Made by a program: the position numbers and the translations under genes. This document shows positions 1 to 9,847 of a stretch of 64,000 nucleotides of DNA, one piece after another. Numbering within the stretch: the stretch's first letter is position 1; the number at the start of each line of letters is the position of its first letter. Source of the stretch: Paenibacillus tianjinensis (GTDB taxonomy: Bacteria; Bacillota; Bacilli; Paenibacillales; Paenibacillaceae). The stretch lies in assembly GCF_017086365.1 (NCBI RefSeq), contig NZ_CP070969.1, positions 1,364,001 to 1,428,000 of the forward strand, read 5' to 3'. The notes beneath the pieces are model-generated. The model worked only from the letters and a program-made list of their open reading frames with translations, made no database searches and was not told the origin of the DNA.

Positions 1-855
1 GAAGATTGGGTTTTTAAGCTGGTTCTCGCGTTGTTCATCATCGTTGTATTCGGCGCGGTATTGCTGCCGTTTGTACATCTGCATGCGGTATCCTTCAGCA
101 GCTCTGCAGCCAATGCCAGCGGAAAAGTAAGCTTCCTGCCGATAGGATTCCATACGATGGCGTATCAGTTTATCCTGAGCCACCGGGATATTCTCAGCGG
201 CTTTCGGAATTCTGTTCTGCAGACCACGGTTGGAACGGCGCTCAGTCTCCTGCTGATGACGATGTGTGCTTATCCTTTATCCAAAAAAATCGCCGGACAG
301 TCCTTTTTCATCTGGATGATTATGCTGACCATGCTGTTCAACGGCGGGATGATTCCTACTTATATGATGATCAAAGGCCTGGGGATGCTGGATACGATCT
401 GGGCGGTGATTCTGCCGTTCTGTATTACTCCTTATTACTTAATGCTAATGATGAATTTCTTCCGCGAGTTCCCCGAACCGATTGAAGAAGCGGCACTGAT
501 CGATGGACTCAATCCGATTCAAATCCTGTTTCGCATAGTACTTCCCTTATCGAAGCCGATTCTGGTCACGATGGCACTGTTTATGGTTGTCTTCTACTGG
601 AACAACTGGTTCAGCTCACTGATTTATTTGAACAAGACCAGTATGTATCCGATTATGCTGATCGTGCGAAATATCCTGGATGGACAGCAGCTTGTGAACA
701 GCGGAATGGCGGGTCAGGAAACGACTAAATACGTCTCAACTGCTTCGCTGAAAGCCGCCTCCATCATGGTAACGTCACTTCCGATCTTCATCCTGCTGCC
801 CTTTACACAGAAGTATTTCACCAAAGGCGCCTTAATCGGTGCGGTTAAAGGCTAA
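1..855 (+). CDS. Carbohydrate ABC transporter permease, LplC/YtcP-like (5' end outside window)
   Basis: The reading frame is open from base 1, so the start lies upstream and 284 residues are visible. It is an inner-membrane permease of the MalG/LplC type: several hydrophobic segments, and the cytoplasmic EAA loop at about residues 160-188 (EEAALIDGLNPIQILF followed by RIVLPLSKP) that docks the ATPase. The C-terminus ends in the family's usual hydrophobic helix and a short basic tail. The solute-binding lipoprotein follows 40 bases downstream, so the two form one importer. In this subfamily the ATPase is often encoded elsewhere (MsmX-type); none is visible here. The substrate is probably an oligosaccharide, which is inference from the family. 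Confidence 0.9.
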   Translation, partial: EDWVFKLVLALFIIVVFGAVLLPFVHLHAVSFSSSAANASGKVSFLPIGFHTMAYQFILSHRDILSGFRNSVLQTTVGTALSLLLMTMCAYPLSKKIAGQSFFIWMIMLTMLFNGGMIPTYMMIKGLGMLDTIWAVILPFCITPYYLMLMMNFFREFPEPIEEAALIDGLNPIQILFRIVLPLSKPILVTMALFMVVFYWNNWFSSLIYLNKTSMYPIMLIVRNILDGQQLVNSGMAGQETTKYVSTASLKAASIMVTSLPIFILLPFTQKYFTKGALIGAVKG

Positions 856-895
856 AGTTCACTCAGAGAGCCCAGAGGGAAAAGGAGAGAAACAT

Positions 896-2464
896 ATGAC
901 AAAGAGCATGAAGGTGCAAGGAATTGGCAGTAGAGTAAAGACCGGGGCGGGGGTACTTACCGCACTGCTTATGCTAAGTGCATGTTCCAACGGTAGTAGT
1001 GCAGCCGAAATCTCCGGAAATGAGACCGCTGCGGCGGGGAGCGGGCCAGCAACCCTGACAATGCTGCTGGCCGAAGGCGGGGTGCCGTTCAGCAAGGATT
1101 GGCCGACACTGGTTGAACTGGAGAAACGGACGAATGTGGAGCTTGATGTACAGGCAGTTCCCTCTGATTATCAAAGCAAAGCAAAAATTGTACTGAGCTC
1201 CGACAAGATTCCGGATATGGTGACGAGCGTGGAGCAGCCTACAGTGCTGGAAATGAGCGAGACCGGTGTGCTACTTCCCATCAGTGACTATATGGACAAG
1301 CTTCCTCATCTCAAGAGCCGGATTGAAGAGTTTCAGATCGAGACCGAGCTGGATAACTGGCGGGGGACGGACGGCAAGCTGTACGTGGTACCCTTCATGA
1401 AGGATTATGCCAACTACAATCGTGCGCCACTGATCCGCACCGATATTCTGAAGCAGAACGGACTGCAGGCGCCAACGAATATGGACGAGCTGTACACCCT
1501 TTTGAAGAAGCTGAAGGAGGTGTATCCGGACAGCTACCCGCTGACCGGGACCAGCGCGGAGAATCTGCGGACGATGTTCGGGACCGCCTGGGGAGTGGAT
1601 GCGAACTATAAGGGTTTTGTCTATGATGAAGCCGCCGGGCAGTACGACTACTTATTTACGAGTGACAAGTACAAGGCCTATCTGACCTATCTCAACCGGC
1701 TGATTGATGAGGGGCTGGCTGATCCCGAGATGTTCACCTCTACCACCGATCAGCTGATGCAGAAAATATCTACGGGTAAAAGCTTTGTCTATTATTTCTG
1801 GAATGGCGAGCATAAGAGTGCTATAAATCTGCTGGGCAAGGAGAACAGCGGTCCGGATTTTGAAATCTCGATGCTGGAACCGATAGCAGGTCCTGCCGGC
1901 AAAAAAATGCTGGTCGGCGACCGGATTTCAAACGGCATGGTCGTCCCCGCGTCGGCGGCGAAAAAGCCGTATTTCGATCAGCTCCTGAGCTTCATTGATT
2001 ACCTGTACTCCGACGAAGGGATTGATCTGCTGACCTGGGGGATTGAAGGCGATACCTATAGCGTAGTTGACGGAGAGAAGAAGTTCAGTGATGAGATGCT
2101 GCAAAAGGATAACCTGAACCGGGCCCTGTGGGAGATTGGCGCTGCTAACGGCTCCTACGTAATGCTCTGGCCGTACAAATGGTTCGCGGCGGTGCTTGGC
2201 GACCCTGATTTTGAGAAAATGACGGAAGTGGCAAATAAGGAAGGCTGGTTCGCGGATGTTACGAAGGTGCCTTCCCTGTCGGCGGCACAGCGCGAGGAAG
2301 AAAATCTGGTCTATGCGACTGTGAATGATTATTTTGCCAAGATGACGGAACAGTTTGTATACGGGACGAAATCGATTGAGACGGACTGGGATGCTTATGT
2401 GAAGGAAATGGACTCGATGGGCGTCGGTAAGCTGAAGAAAATGTACAATGATTCGCTTAAGTAA
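896..2464 (+). CDS. Extracellular solute-binding lipoprotein of sugar ABC transporter (LplA-like)
   Basis: A 522-residue lipoprotein that captures substrate outside the membrane and delivers it to the preceding permease. The signal peptide has a basic N-terminus and a hydrophobic run ending in lipobox LSAC, with Cys30 as the lipidated residue, followed by a Ser/Gly/Ala-rich linker. Length and the SBP family 1 pattern (a KIPDMV segment, a Trp-rich C-terminal half) fit the large LplA-type binding proteins. ATG at 896 is chosen because AAAGGAGAG sits just upstream; an upstream in-frame extension overlaps the permease and has no ribosome-binding site. The substrate is not evident. Linkage to two sugar-isomerase-like proteins suggests a sugar derivative. 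Confidence 0.9.
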   Translation: MTKSMKVQGIGSRVKTGAGVLTALLMLSACSNGSSAAEISGNETAAAGSGPATLTMLLAEGGVPFSKDWPTLVELEKRTNVELDVQAVPSDYQSKAKIVLSSDKIPDMVTSVEQPTVLEMSETGVLLPISDYMDKLPHLKSRIEEFQIETELDNWRGTDGKLYVVPFMKDYANYNRAPLIRTDILKQNGLQAPTNMDELYTLLKKLKEVYPDSYPLTGTSAENLRTMFGTAWGVDANYKGFVYDEAAGQYDYLFTSDKYKAYLTYLNRLIDEGLADPEMFTSTTDQLMQKISTGKSFVYYFWNGEHKSAINLLGKENSGPDFEISMLEPIAGPAGKKMLVGDRISNGMVVPASAAKKPYFDQLLSFIDYLYSDEGIDLLTWGIEGDTYSVVDGEKKFSDEMLQKDNLNRALWEIGAANGSYVMLWPYKWFAAVLGDPDFEKMTEVANKEGWFADVTKVPSLSAAQREEENLVYATVNDYFAKMTEQFVYGTKSIETDWDAYVKEMDSMGVGKLKKMYNDSLK

Positions 2465-2486
2465 GTGAGCTGAGGGGGCTTTGACC

Positions 2487-3656
2487 ATGACAATCAATGA
2501 AACGAAGCAAAGAATCGCAATACTCCAGGCAACACTGGCCGGGCGGGGGATTTCCGCCCTGGTCGCCTTTGCCAATGGCGCGCGTGAAGGAGCGGGCACT
2601 GTGCGTTATCTGACCGGCTGGATGCCCTTCAGTTCGGAAGTATTCCTGGTCGTTCCCGCGAAGGGAAGCGCAGTCATCGTATCGGCGGATAAAAACCGGG
2701 CGCGGGCGTTCCTTATGCGTTTTGGCGGGGAGGGGAAGGTTGTGAAAACAACGGATCTATACGGCTCGCTGCAGGAGGTGCTGGCGAAGCTGGTGCCGCC
2801 CGGATCAGTACTCGCCTACACGGGTGCGGATGATTTCACAGTCGCGCAGTCGGCCAGGTTCTTTGCCCTGCTGGATGACTACGAGAAGCTGGAGGGAACC
2901 GAGATCGTGAATGTACAGCGGTTGGAGCGCACTCCGTATGAAGTGGATAAACACCGGAAGGCGACGGAAATTGCCGATAAAATGGTGGCCCACGCCATGG
3001 GTATCGCCTCAGTTAAGGGAATTACAGGGGCGGAAATTATGGCCGAGGTGGAGTATCTGGGCAGACGGCTCGGTGCGGACTCTGCCTCCTGCTGGCTGGC
3101 GGTTGGTGAGCGCCCGCCGGAAACGTATTTTGAGCTGTTCGAGCTGGTGGAGCCTATAGGTCCTGATTCACGTGTGCAGATCGGTACAACTGTCTGCCTG
3201 GACGGGTATTACGCACAGGTGTTAAGAATGGGGATGTTCAAGGAGCCCTCTCCTGAGCTGCAGCGTATTTCCGGAGCTATTCTTGAAATGCAGGATGCAG
3301 CACTGGCCAAGATGGCGGTTGGAACGCCGGTCCATGTCCTGGTGGATGTGCTGGAGTCCATGATCGATGAGTACTGCCCGTATACAAGGACGGAAGATCC
3401 GTTCCGGTTCCAATCGATTCACGGAATGAGCAACAGCTACAGCGATCCCGGTGTTGCCCCTTTCCTGAATGCGGGCAGAGATCAGTCAAGGGATGGCGAA
3501 TCGGCGAGGGTAACTGAAAATATGGTCTTTGAAGTGCATCCCAACTTCACAATGCCTGAGCTGGGGCATGTGTGTCATGGGGATACGGCCGTTGCCGGGA
3601 AGGACAAGGGAAGCTGGCTGTCCAAGACGCCGCGGGGAATCTATTATCTGTCATAG
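2487..3656 (+). CDS. M24 (creatinase/aminopeptidase P fold) protein lacking usual metal ligands
   Basis: A 389-residue two-domain protein with a creatinase-type N-terminal domain and a pita-bread C-terminal domain. Where M24 metallopeptidases have Asp, Asp, His, Glu, Glu, I read substitutions at most positions: the segment aligned with GYxxDxTR reads DGYYAQVLRM, and the EPG motif is replaced by EVHPNF. A His is kept in IHGMS. This suggests a non-metallo member, as creatinase is, or a pseudoenzyme, rather than an Xaa-Pro peptidase. ATG 2487 is chosen over TTG 2481 because the GAGGGGG ribosome-binding site is 8 bases upstream. It sits between a transporter and two isomerase-like genes, so it probably acts on an imported small molecule. 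Confidence 0.75.
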   Translation: MTINETKQRIAILQATLAGRGISALVAFANGAREGAGTVRYLTGWMPFSSEVFLVVPAKGSAVIVSADKNRARAFLMRFGGEGKVVKTTDLYGSLQEVLAKLVPPGSVLAYTGADDFTVAQSARFFALLDDYEKLEGTEIVNVQRLERTPYEVDKHRKATEIADKMVAHAMGIASVKGITGAEIMAEVEYLGRRLGADSASCWLAVGERPPETYFELFELVEPIGPDSRVQIGTTVCLDGYYAQVLRMGMFKEPSPELQRISGAILEMQDAALAKMAVGTPVHVLVDVLESMIDEYCPYTRTEDPFRFQSIHGMSNSYSDPGVAPFLNAGRDQSRDGESARVTENMVFEVHPNFTMPELGHVCHGDTAVAGKDKGSWLSKTPRGIYYLS

Positions 3657-3716
3657 TCTGAAGGCAGCCGGAAGGTTAAGCGAACGGTAATAATCTTATT
3701 TGAGGGGAGATAAGCT

Positions 3717-4802
3717 ATGCGTATTGGTGTCGACGGAAAATACTTGCCCGGAGGGCATAATCTAAGTCCTGTAGAGAAGCTGGAATACGCTCATAGTCTG
3801 GGCCTGGAGGGGGTGTTCTTCCGCACTATCCTGCACATCAGTCCCAATCTGAACGGCGCGGAGATTCAGGCTGTACAGCGTAAAGCGCAGGAGCTCGGTA
3901 TGTATCTGGAGGCCGGGCTGGGCCGGGTTAATCCATACACAAATCCAGAAACCCCGGAGCTGCGGGCGATTGGCAACGGCGATGTGCTGCTCGGCTTCCG
4001 CCGCATGATGGAGGCTGCTGCGGAGGCCGATATCCGCGAGCTTTGGGTCTCCACTGGCGGTGCCAAACCCTATAAGGGGATGTTCGCCACGGACCGGTTC
4101 CGCACCGATGTGACCTGGGAGGAGCAGCTGGAGGCGACAGAGCGGCTGCTGCTGAAGCTGAAGCCGCTGGCACTCGATCTGGGGCTGCATCTCAATATGG
4201 AGACTCATGAGGAGATTACTTCCTATGAAATCGTCCGACTGATTGAAGCGGTCGGAGCTGATGTGATGGGCGTGGTGTTCGACACCGCCAATGTGATGAT
4301 TCGCGGCGAGCATCCGGTGCTTGCCGCCCGGCGCCTGGCACCTTATGTACGGCAGACGCATATCAAGGATGCCTATCTAGAGTTGACCGATGGAGGCGTC
4401 TATCAGCGGGCGATGCCGTGTGAAGGCGAAGGTGCGGTTGATTTCAGCGAGGTGCTGAAGGAGCTTAACCGCTATAATCCGGAGTTGACGTTATCCTTCG
4501 AAGCGCAGGTTCCGCACGGCGGGCGAATGCCCGGCGAACCGATGGTCATTGAGGTGTATGATCCGCAGTGGATTCAGGGCCATCCGGATCTGACGCGTGA
4601 GGATTTCGCTGCTTATTATGAGCTGGCGCGGAATTACTCGGAGCGGATACGCAGCGGTCAGGCCAAAGGTTGGCAGGCTCTGAACGCAGAACGATTCGAA
4701 GAAGAGGAAGCGGTGCAGGCAGTGATTGCCTCCCGGCGTTATTTGGATGGACTGTGCCGGGAGCTGGGTATTCAGCGGGAGCAGGCGCCGTCCCATGTCT
4801 GA
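3717..4802 (+). CDS. Sugar phosphate isomerase/epimerase-like TIM barrel protein
   Basis: A 361-residue AP-endonuclease-2 / xylose-isomerase-like TIM barrel. A typical metal-binding set is visible: Glu in NMETHEE (about residue 162), Asp in VVFDTAN (about 188), His in RQTHIKDAY (about 213) and Glu in LSFEAQ (about 261). Enzymes of this fold isomerise or epimerise sugars and keto-sugars, or cleave 3-keto-glycosides; which applies cannot be read from sequence. The start ATG is preceded by GAGGGGAG. Its stop overlaps the start of the next gene, a paralogue of the same fold, suggesting translational coupling and perhaps a heteromeric enzyme. Confidence 0.8.
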   Translation: MRIGVDGKYLPGGHNLSPVEKLEYAHSLGLEGVFFRTILHISPNLNGAEIQAVQRKAQELGMYLEAGLGRVNPYTNPETPELRAIGNGDVLLGFRRMMEAAAEADIRELWVSTGGAKPYKGMFATDRFRTDVTWEEQLEATERLLLKLKPLALDLGLHLNMETHEEITSYEIVRLIEAVGADVMGVVFDTANVMIRGEHPVLAARRLAPYVRQTHIKDAYLELTDGGVYQRAMPCEGEGAVDFSEVLKELNRYNPELTLSFEAQVPHGGRMPGEPMVIEVYDPQWIQGHPDLTREDFAAYYELARNYSERIRSGQAKGWQALNAERFEEEEAVQAVIASRRYLDGLCRELGIQREQAPSHV

Positions 4803-5757
4803 GGTTCTGGCCGGGCGCCGGGGTATCTTTGCCAAAGAGCTGTTTGCTCCTGAACTCCCTGTGAGAGAAGCGATTGTGAGAGCGGCGGAACGGGGCTTTG
4901 ACGGCCTGTATCTGGGTTCGCCCGCCAGTATCAGTCCAGAGCTGGACCGGAAGGAGCTGGAAGAGGCAGGACAGTTAGCCAAGCGGGCTGGGATCGTCCC
5001 GGGTATCTCCGCAGGCATGCTCAACCCTTACCAGCCGGGTCGTTCGGCAGAGGCGCTGGAGGCGGGCGGCGGCGATCTGGCGCTAGGCCTGCTCAGGCTG
5101 ATCGAAGCCGCCCGGTGGCTCGGACAGCCAGAGGTGATGCTGGTCATCGGTACAGAATATGACCGCTTTAACCGCTCGCTGGAGTGGAGCGAGCAGCTTA
5201 GTGCGGTTGCCTCCCTGCTGCGCCGGATTCAGCGAGATGTCCGATCCATCGGTTCGCGAATTCTGATCAAGACGCATCAGGAGATCACCTCCTGGGAGGT
5301 TGCGCGCCTGCTGGATCAGCTGGATTCCACGGTATTTGCGGCTGCCTTTGATCCGGTGAATCTGATTGTGCGGATGGAGAATCCGCTGGCTGCGGCCCGG
5401 CGGCTGGCCGGGCGGATCGGCCAGGTGCATGTGGATGACGCGAAGCTGCTGTGGAACGGCAGCGGGTTGGCGCGGGCTTTATGCCCCGCCGGGAGCGGTT
5501 GCATCCCGTGGCCGGAACTGATCGGGCAGATCCGCAGGAGTGATCCCGGGGCCTGGTATTGGGGAGAGCTGCACCAGGCGGAGCTGGTCATGCCGTTACT
5601 GACCCCGGGCTGGTTCGGGGATCATCCCGATATCAGCCTGGCAGAGATAGCGTCATGGCTGGCCGGCGCACAGCCGCTGGTTCCGGCTCCGCCGTCACTT
5701 ATTGGTGTGAAAGGTGAACGGGTTACCGGTTTGCTGGCATTCCTTGCTGCCAGCTGA
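4795..5757 (+). CDS. Second TIM-barrel isomerase-like protein, metal site partly altered
   Basis: A 320-residue paralogue of the preceding protein, overlapping it by 8 bases (ATGTCTGA). The fold is the same, with Asp in AAFDPVN, His in GQVHVDD and Glu in WGELHQ. The first metal-ligand Glu of its neighbour (NMETHEE) is replaced by Lys in LIKTHQE, so its active site may be altered or shared with the partner. ATG 4795 is preferred because family similarity begins at RRGIFAKELFA just after it; the upstream extension lies entirely inside the previous gene. It is the last gene of the operon and is followed by two hairpins. Confidence 0.75.
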   Translation: MSEVLAGRRGIFAKELFAPELPVREAIVRAAERGFDGLYLGSPASISPELDRKELEEAGQLAKRAGIVPGISAGMLNPYQPGRSAEALEAGGGDLALGLLRLIEAARWLGQPEVMLVIGTEYDRFNRSLEWSEQLSAVASLLRRIQRDVRSIGSRILIKTHQEITSWEVARLLDQLDSTVFAAAFDPVNLIVRMENPLAAARRLAGRIGQVHVDDAKLLWNGSGLARALCPAGSGCIPWPELIGQIRRSDPGAWYWGELHQAELVMPLLTPGWFGDHPDISLAEIASWLAGAQPLVPAPPSLIGVKGERVTGLLAFLAAS

Positions 5758-5807
5758 CATGGAGAGATTAGCCTGTTTAACCTGAATGCACCCTCGATTC
5801 TCTATAG

Positions 5808-5853
5808 CAAAAACGGATGTTTGCCCAATTGGGGCGGCATACGTTTTTGTTTG
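5808..5853 (+). terminator. Rho-independent terminator after the ABC/isomerase operon
   Basis: A stem pairs CAAAAACGGATG with CATACGTTTTTG around a GC-rich loop and runs into a T-rich stretch. It lies about 50 bases after the last gene. Confidence 0.6.
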
Positions 5854-5942
5854 TCTGAAATTTTGGCCAAATGGTTATCGAAAGGTTACTTAAAGCAGTA
5901 TTCCAGCCCAGCCGGATTTGCTGCATTATTTGTACGCACACG

Positions 5943-5986
5943 TTAGAACAGCGATTCTCCAATGACAGGAGGATCGCTGTTCTATT
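5943..5986. terminator. Strong hairpin between convergent operons
   Basis: AGAACAGCGATTCTCC pairs with GGAGGATCGCTGTTCT across a 6-base loop. It lies between a plus-strand operon and the minus-strand DUF3999 gene, so it probably terminates in both directions. Confidence 0.6.
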
Positions 5987-6027
5987 TAATATTAATGAAA
6001 TCCGGAATCGGCCTCACAACAGCCGTG

Positions 6028-7311
6028 CTACTTCCTTCCCAGCTTCCGGGCTAGGAAGAGGATCAGCAGCGATGAGACGGCAATAATCACGATATTGAAT
6101 CCCAGTCTGCTCTGTAACCAGCTGGAGTTCGCAGGGGCCGTTTCCGGCGCCTGCCGGAGCTCTGCCGCTCCAAGCCGGGCAAGCGGCCGATCTTCTCCGG
6201 CGATATAATCCTTGAAGTTCACAATATCATACTGCGGCGCAGCCGCCTCAGCATTCCCGTAGAGCAAGCGGTAAGGCTGGGCTCCGTCAGCAGCAAAAAC
6301 GATCCGGTCCAGCAGGTATTCCAGCTTCAGCCCGGACAGCGCTATTGGCGCATCATCCTGATTATGGATGACGATCCGCAGGATGGGCGCGGACAAGGCC
6401 TTCACAGGAACAATAGCTGTGGAGGCAATCTCCGTATCCTTGAAATCCAGCCGGTATAGTTCTCCGGTGCCTGTTACGGGAATGACTCTGCCTTCCCCGT
6501 CATAAAGCTCATACCTGCGGGTGAAGCTGCCGCTGCTCTCCAGCTGCAGCCCGGAAACTCTCAGCCGGTCATTATTGTGAATGATAATCTCAGTGCGCTT
6601 GTCTTCTTCCTGAATCTCATACGCTGCTTCCTGCTGCTGCTTAAAGAATTCAGCCTTGATTACCCGGTTGCTATGCTGCAGGGTCATAGCAGGAAACTGC
6701 AGATCCGCCGCATTCTTCTCTGCCACCAGCCGGTAATAACTGAATTTATAAGTGCTGCCGAGGTCGATGCTATTCTGTTCACGCCCATCTACGGCGTACA
6801 GATCACTCTTGGCTACAGGCTCCCAGACCACGCCGTCATAGCTGCCAAGCAGTTGCACGTGAAGCAGGAAGTCCTCAGCCGGAAGCTTGAACTCCAGCCG
6901 GTTGCCCTCGATATCGGTATTCTCGGCCAATGGTGTAACCTTGTAATCGAACATTGTGCTCCCGCTCTTCTTCACGCTGTGAACCAGTGTAGCGGAGTAG
7001 GTTAGGTTATGTTCCTCCGGGCGCTCTTCTCCGCTCTCCCTGTAGAAGGGAACATACTTGCCCGTATTGTTTACGATCCGCAGATCGCGCAGATCCTCTG
7101 CCGAGCCCCGGTACACCTCAGGATCAAGGTAAAGTTGATAATAGGCTGCCTGCCCGGGGATCACAATCTGCTTCGAGTACCGCCATGCCTGGCCGGTGGC
7201 GCTCCCTTCAGCTGCGGCAGACAGCGGCTGTCCGGGGGAGAGCAGGTTAAGAGAACCGAGCAACAGAAGCATAGTACTAATCTTGTGGAGAATCCTGTTT
7301 CGCCTCTGCAT
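6028..7311 (-). CDS. DUF3999-like secreted/membrane-anchored protein
   Basis: A 427-residue protein with an N-terminal signal sequence (residues about 10-33), a long beta-rich extracytoplasmic region and one C-terminal transmembrane helix (IVIIAVSSLLILFLA) with a basic tail, so most of it should lie outside the membrane. This pattern and its position beside a DUF2339 gene match the DUF3999 family, whose function is unknown. Its start lies 35 bases inside the end of the DUF2339 gene, so translation is probably coupled. No catalytic motif is visible. Confidence 0.7.
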   Translation of the reverse strand: MQRRNRILHKISTMLLLLGSLNLLSPGQPLSAAAEGSATGQAWRYSKQIVIPGQAAYYQLYLDPEVYRGSAEDLRDLRIVNNTGKYVPFYRESGEERPEEHNLTYSATLVHSVKKSGSTMFDYKVTPLAENTDIEGNRLEFKLPAEDFLLHVQLLGSYDGVVWEPVAKSDLYAVDGREQNSIDLGSTYKFSYYRLVAEKNAADLQFPAMTLQHSNRVIKAEFFKQQQEAAYEIQEEDKRTEIIIHNNDRLRVSGLQLESSGSFTRRYELYDGEGRVIPVTGTGELYRLDFKDTEIASTAIVPVKALSAPILRIVIHNQDDAPIALSGLKLEYLLDRIVFAADGAQPYRLLYGNAEAAAPQYDIVNFKDYIAGEDRPLARLGAAELRQAPETAPANSSWLQSRLGFNIVIIAVSSLLILFLARKLGRK

Positions 7312-9847
7312 ACACTTCCTCCATTCTGGCCGATACCCGCTGATAGAGATACGAAATGCCCAGCAGGCAGAGGCCGAAGCTGAAATAGGCGATGATCTTG
7401 CTGCCGGTATTCAGCAGCATCAGATCATAGAGCAGCAGCTTGCCGGTAGCCAGCAGCGACAGGGCCAGACCGAACCGCCGGATGTACACATATCTGCGGC
7501 GGAAGCCGAACATGATGAACAGCACCGCGAGCAGCAGATAAGTGAGGCTGAAGATCAGACCGCCATCGTTCTGCCGCAGCTGTACCCCAAGGAAAGCCGT
7601 AACGATGACCAGCAGATATACGCCCATCACCACCGGATACAGCTCCTCATTGTTGGATTCACGCTTCAGCAGTGCCTTTAGCAGACGCCCGCCACTCTGC
7701 CAGACGAACAGATTGAAGAGGATTAGCAGTCCGAGTGCAGCATAATCCGCCGCCGTATTATCGGAGAAATTAACCTTAAGGCTATGCTGCCAGGTAGTTA
7801 AGGCAATACAGATCACATAACCGATTGCGTACAGAAAATAAACCATGTATGCCACGGTGGCATCATAGAGCACTTTGATTTTCGGCAGCGCATAGGCCAG
7901 CCCTAACGTCAGCACGGCCGACAGCAGCAGTCTGTAGAACGTAGCGCGGGTGAATTCCTCCGGTACATACAGGTCATACAGATGCAGCGATTCATAGAGG
8001 ATATAAGCATAGGTGTTCACCAGCGCCGCATATTTGAACCAGATACCTGCCTGAACCTCAGCAGGGGAGCTGGTAAGCAAAATCTCCCGCCGGGAATGGC
8101 GGATGGCGTAGACAAGAGTGACAACTAGCATCCCTGCTGTGATGAAGGTGTATTTTAGCGCAAAATACGGATTGTCGTAGATAATCACAGAGTTGGCAGA
8201 TGAAGACTGCACCAGCACATCGATAAAGAAGAAGAGGGCCAAAGAGAGCATCAGGATGCCCCAGCCGGTCCGTTCGACCGCTTTGAAGCGCTGCAGATGG
8301 CCGTAAACCGTCAGTACAACTGCCTCAACCAGCCAGCCGATAGACCACCAGACGGTACCCAGCTGAAACGGAATCATCAGCACCGCGAAGGTTAGGGAAG
8401 TGGCATAGAAGAGCAGCATGCTCTCTTTTTCCTGCCCCATCATCTTCTCCAGCAGGCGGCCGAGTCCCAGATACAGCAGGCAAAAGGCGAGGGCAAGCGC
8501 TCCTTTGTACGCACCAAGCCCCGCATCCAGGAACAGTACATACAGGATTATACAGCTGGCCATTGTGTTGCAGGCGAGCAGCGCGAAATCCCACCAGGAC
8601 AGCTTGGTACGGTACTTGAACGGGTACCACAGCGTAATTCCCAGGTACATGGCGAAGGTCAGAATGGAATAGAACATATTTATGCCGTAGCTGTCCGACA
8701 GAACAATCAGCAGCAGCATCGAAGGTGTATTGAACAGGAAGCTGATGTAATTGACAACGATCCAGCGTTTACGCAGGGAAATGAGCACAATCAGCAGATT
8801 CAGCAGGAACAGATAACCCATAGCTGCATACACTGCGCCTCCCTCCAGGCCAAACGCGCCTATATAGGAGAACAAGGGCAGATAGCCTCCGACTAGACCC
8901 ATCGAACAGATGGTCCGGGACTCATACCGGAGCGATAACAGAACCGCCGTCAGCGTAACGAGGACGGAGAGGGCAAGGCCGGGATAGATCCCGATAATCT
9001 CAAGCAGAAAATAGCTGTAAAAGATCGAGCCGTACAGCACAGAAATCCCGCCGCCGAGCAGCCCCAGCGCAAAGGTGCCTCTGCCTCTACGGAACAGCCA
9101 CTCACCCCCTCCCAGCATTAAGGCGCCGAGCAGGAAAAAGGCGCTGCCCTTCATATATCCTGTGAACCAGGTAGAGTAGCTGTATTTGAAGCCAGCGCCG
9201 ACTGCCAGGATCAGCAGCAGGATACCGAGCCGGTTGATCCAGTTCAGCCCGATTTTCATCTCGATCCGGTTCTGTCTTCGCCGCCGCCGGATCGTTTCCT
9301 CGCTGACCCCTTCGGAAGCCAGCTCATCCAGCCGGTGATCCACTTCTGCCGCGAGCGGCCGTTCCGCTTCCAGCAGCTCCGCCCGGCGCAGAAGAATGCT
9401 CTCGTTCAGTCTGGCTGACAGCGCCTCCAGGCTGGTGCGGATCTCTGCACTGTCCTTGCTGAGCAGACGGTCCGCCGTGCGGTACATTTCTGCGATACGC
9501 TGCTTGGTCCGAAGCTCAAAAGCGGTCAGCCGGTCATGCTGGGCAGCGCTTTGCGCAGCGAAATAGGTATGCAGCTTCCTGCGGGACAACCGCAGAATCC
9601 CCAGCTTCTCATCCAGAATCTGCTCGGTCAGTGCTGTACGCAGCTCTGCGTTCTCCTGCTTCAGCCTAACTCTCTGAGCTTCGGTCTCGGCCAAAGCCTG
9701 TTCTACCGCTGCCGCCCGTTTCTTCAAAGCTTCATTCTCATTCACCAGATTACTGCCCTCATAGGCTTTGATCAGCTCCTGATACTCTCCCAGAAGTACA
9801 TCCTGCTGCTCTTTTAAGGCCCTAAGACGATCTTTGAACTGCTCCAT
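7277..9847 (-). CDS. DUF2339 polytopic membrane protein with N-terminal coiled coil
   Basis: About 856 residues. Roughly the first 190 are charged and helical (heptad-like runs of Glu/Leu/Lys/Arg) and predicted cytoplasmic. The rest is more than 20 hydrophobic segments. This is the architecture of the DUF2339 family, whose function is unproven; an envelope role is usually assumed. ATG 9847 is preferred because the GGGGGC ribosome-binding site precedes it; TTG 9859 is an alternative. It forms an overlapping pair with the DUF3999 gene downstream. Confidence 0.8.
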   Translation of the reverse strand: MEQFKDRLRALKEQQDVLLGEYQELIKAYEGSNLVNENEALKKRAAAVEQALAETEAQRVRLKQENAELRTALTEQILDEKLGILRLSRRKLHTYFAAQSAAQHDRLTAFELRTKQRIAEMYRTADRLLSKDSAEIRTSLEALSARLNESILLRRAELLEAERPLAAEVDHRLDELASEGVSEETIRRRRRQNRIEMKIGLNWINRLGILLLILAVGAGFKYSYSTWFTGYMKGSAFFLLGALMLGGGEWLFRRGRGTFALGLLGGGISVLYGSIFYSYFLLEIIGIYPGLALSVLVTLTAVLLSLRYESRTICSMGLVGGYLPLFSYIGAFGLEGGAVYAAMGYLFLLNLLIVLISLRKRWIVVNYISFLFNTPSMLLLIVLSDSYGINMFYSILTFAMYLGITLWYPFKYRTKLSWWDFALLACNTMASCIILYVLFLDAGLGAYKGALALAFCLLYLGLGRLLEKMMGQEKESMLLFYATSLTFAVLMIPFQLGTVWWSIGWLVEAVVLTVYGHLQRFKAVERTGWGILMLSLALFFFIDVLVQSSSANSVIIYDNPYFALKYTFITAGMLVVTLVYAIRHSRREILLTSSPAEVQAGIWFKYAALVNTYAYILYESLHLYDLYVPEEFTRATFYRLLLSAVLTLGLAYALPKIKVLYDATVAYMVYFLYAIGYVICIALTTWQHSLKVNFSDNTAADYAALGLLILFNLFVWQSGGRLLKALLKRESNNEELYPVVMGVYLLVIVTAFLGVQLRQNDGGLIFSLTYLLLAVLFIMFGFRRRYVYIRRFGLALSLLATGKLLLYDLMLLNTGSKIIAYFSFGLCLLGISYLYQRVSARMEEVYAEAKQDSPQD

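Noticed and set aside
1928..2599. 223-residue minus-strand frame
   Set aside because: It lies antisense to the solute-binding protein and M24 genes and has no family features.
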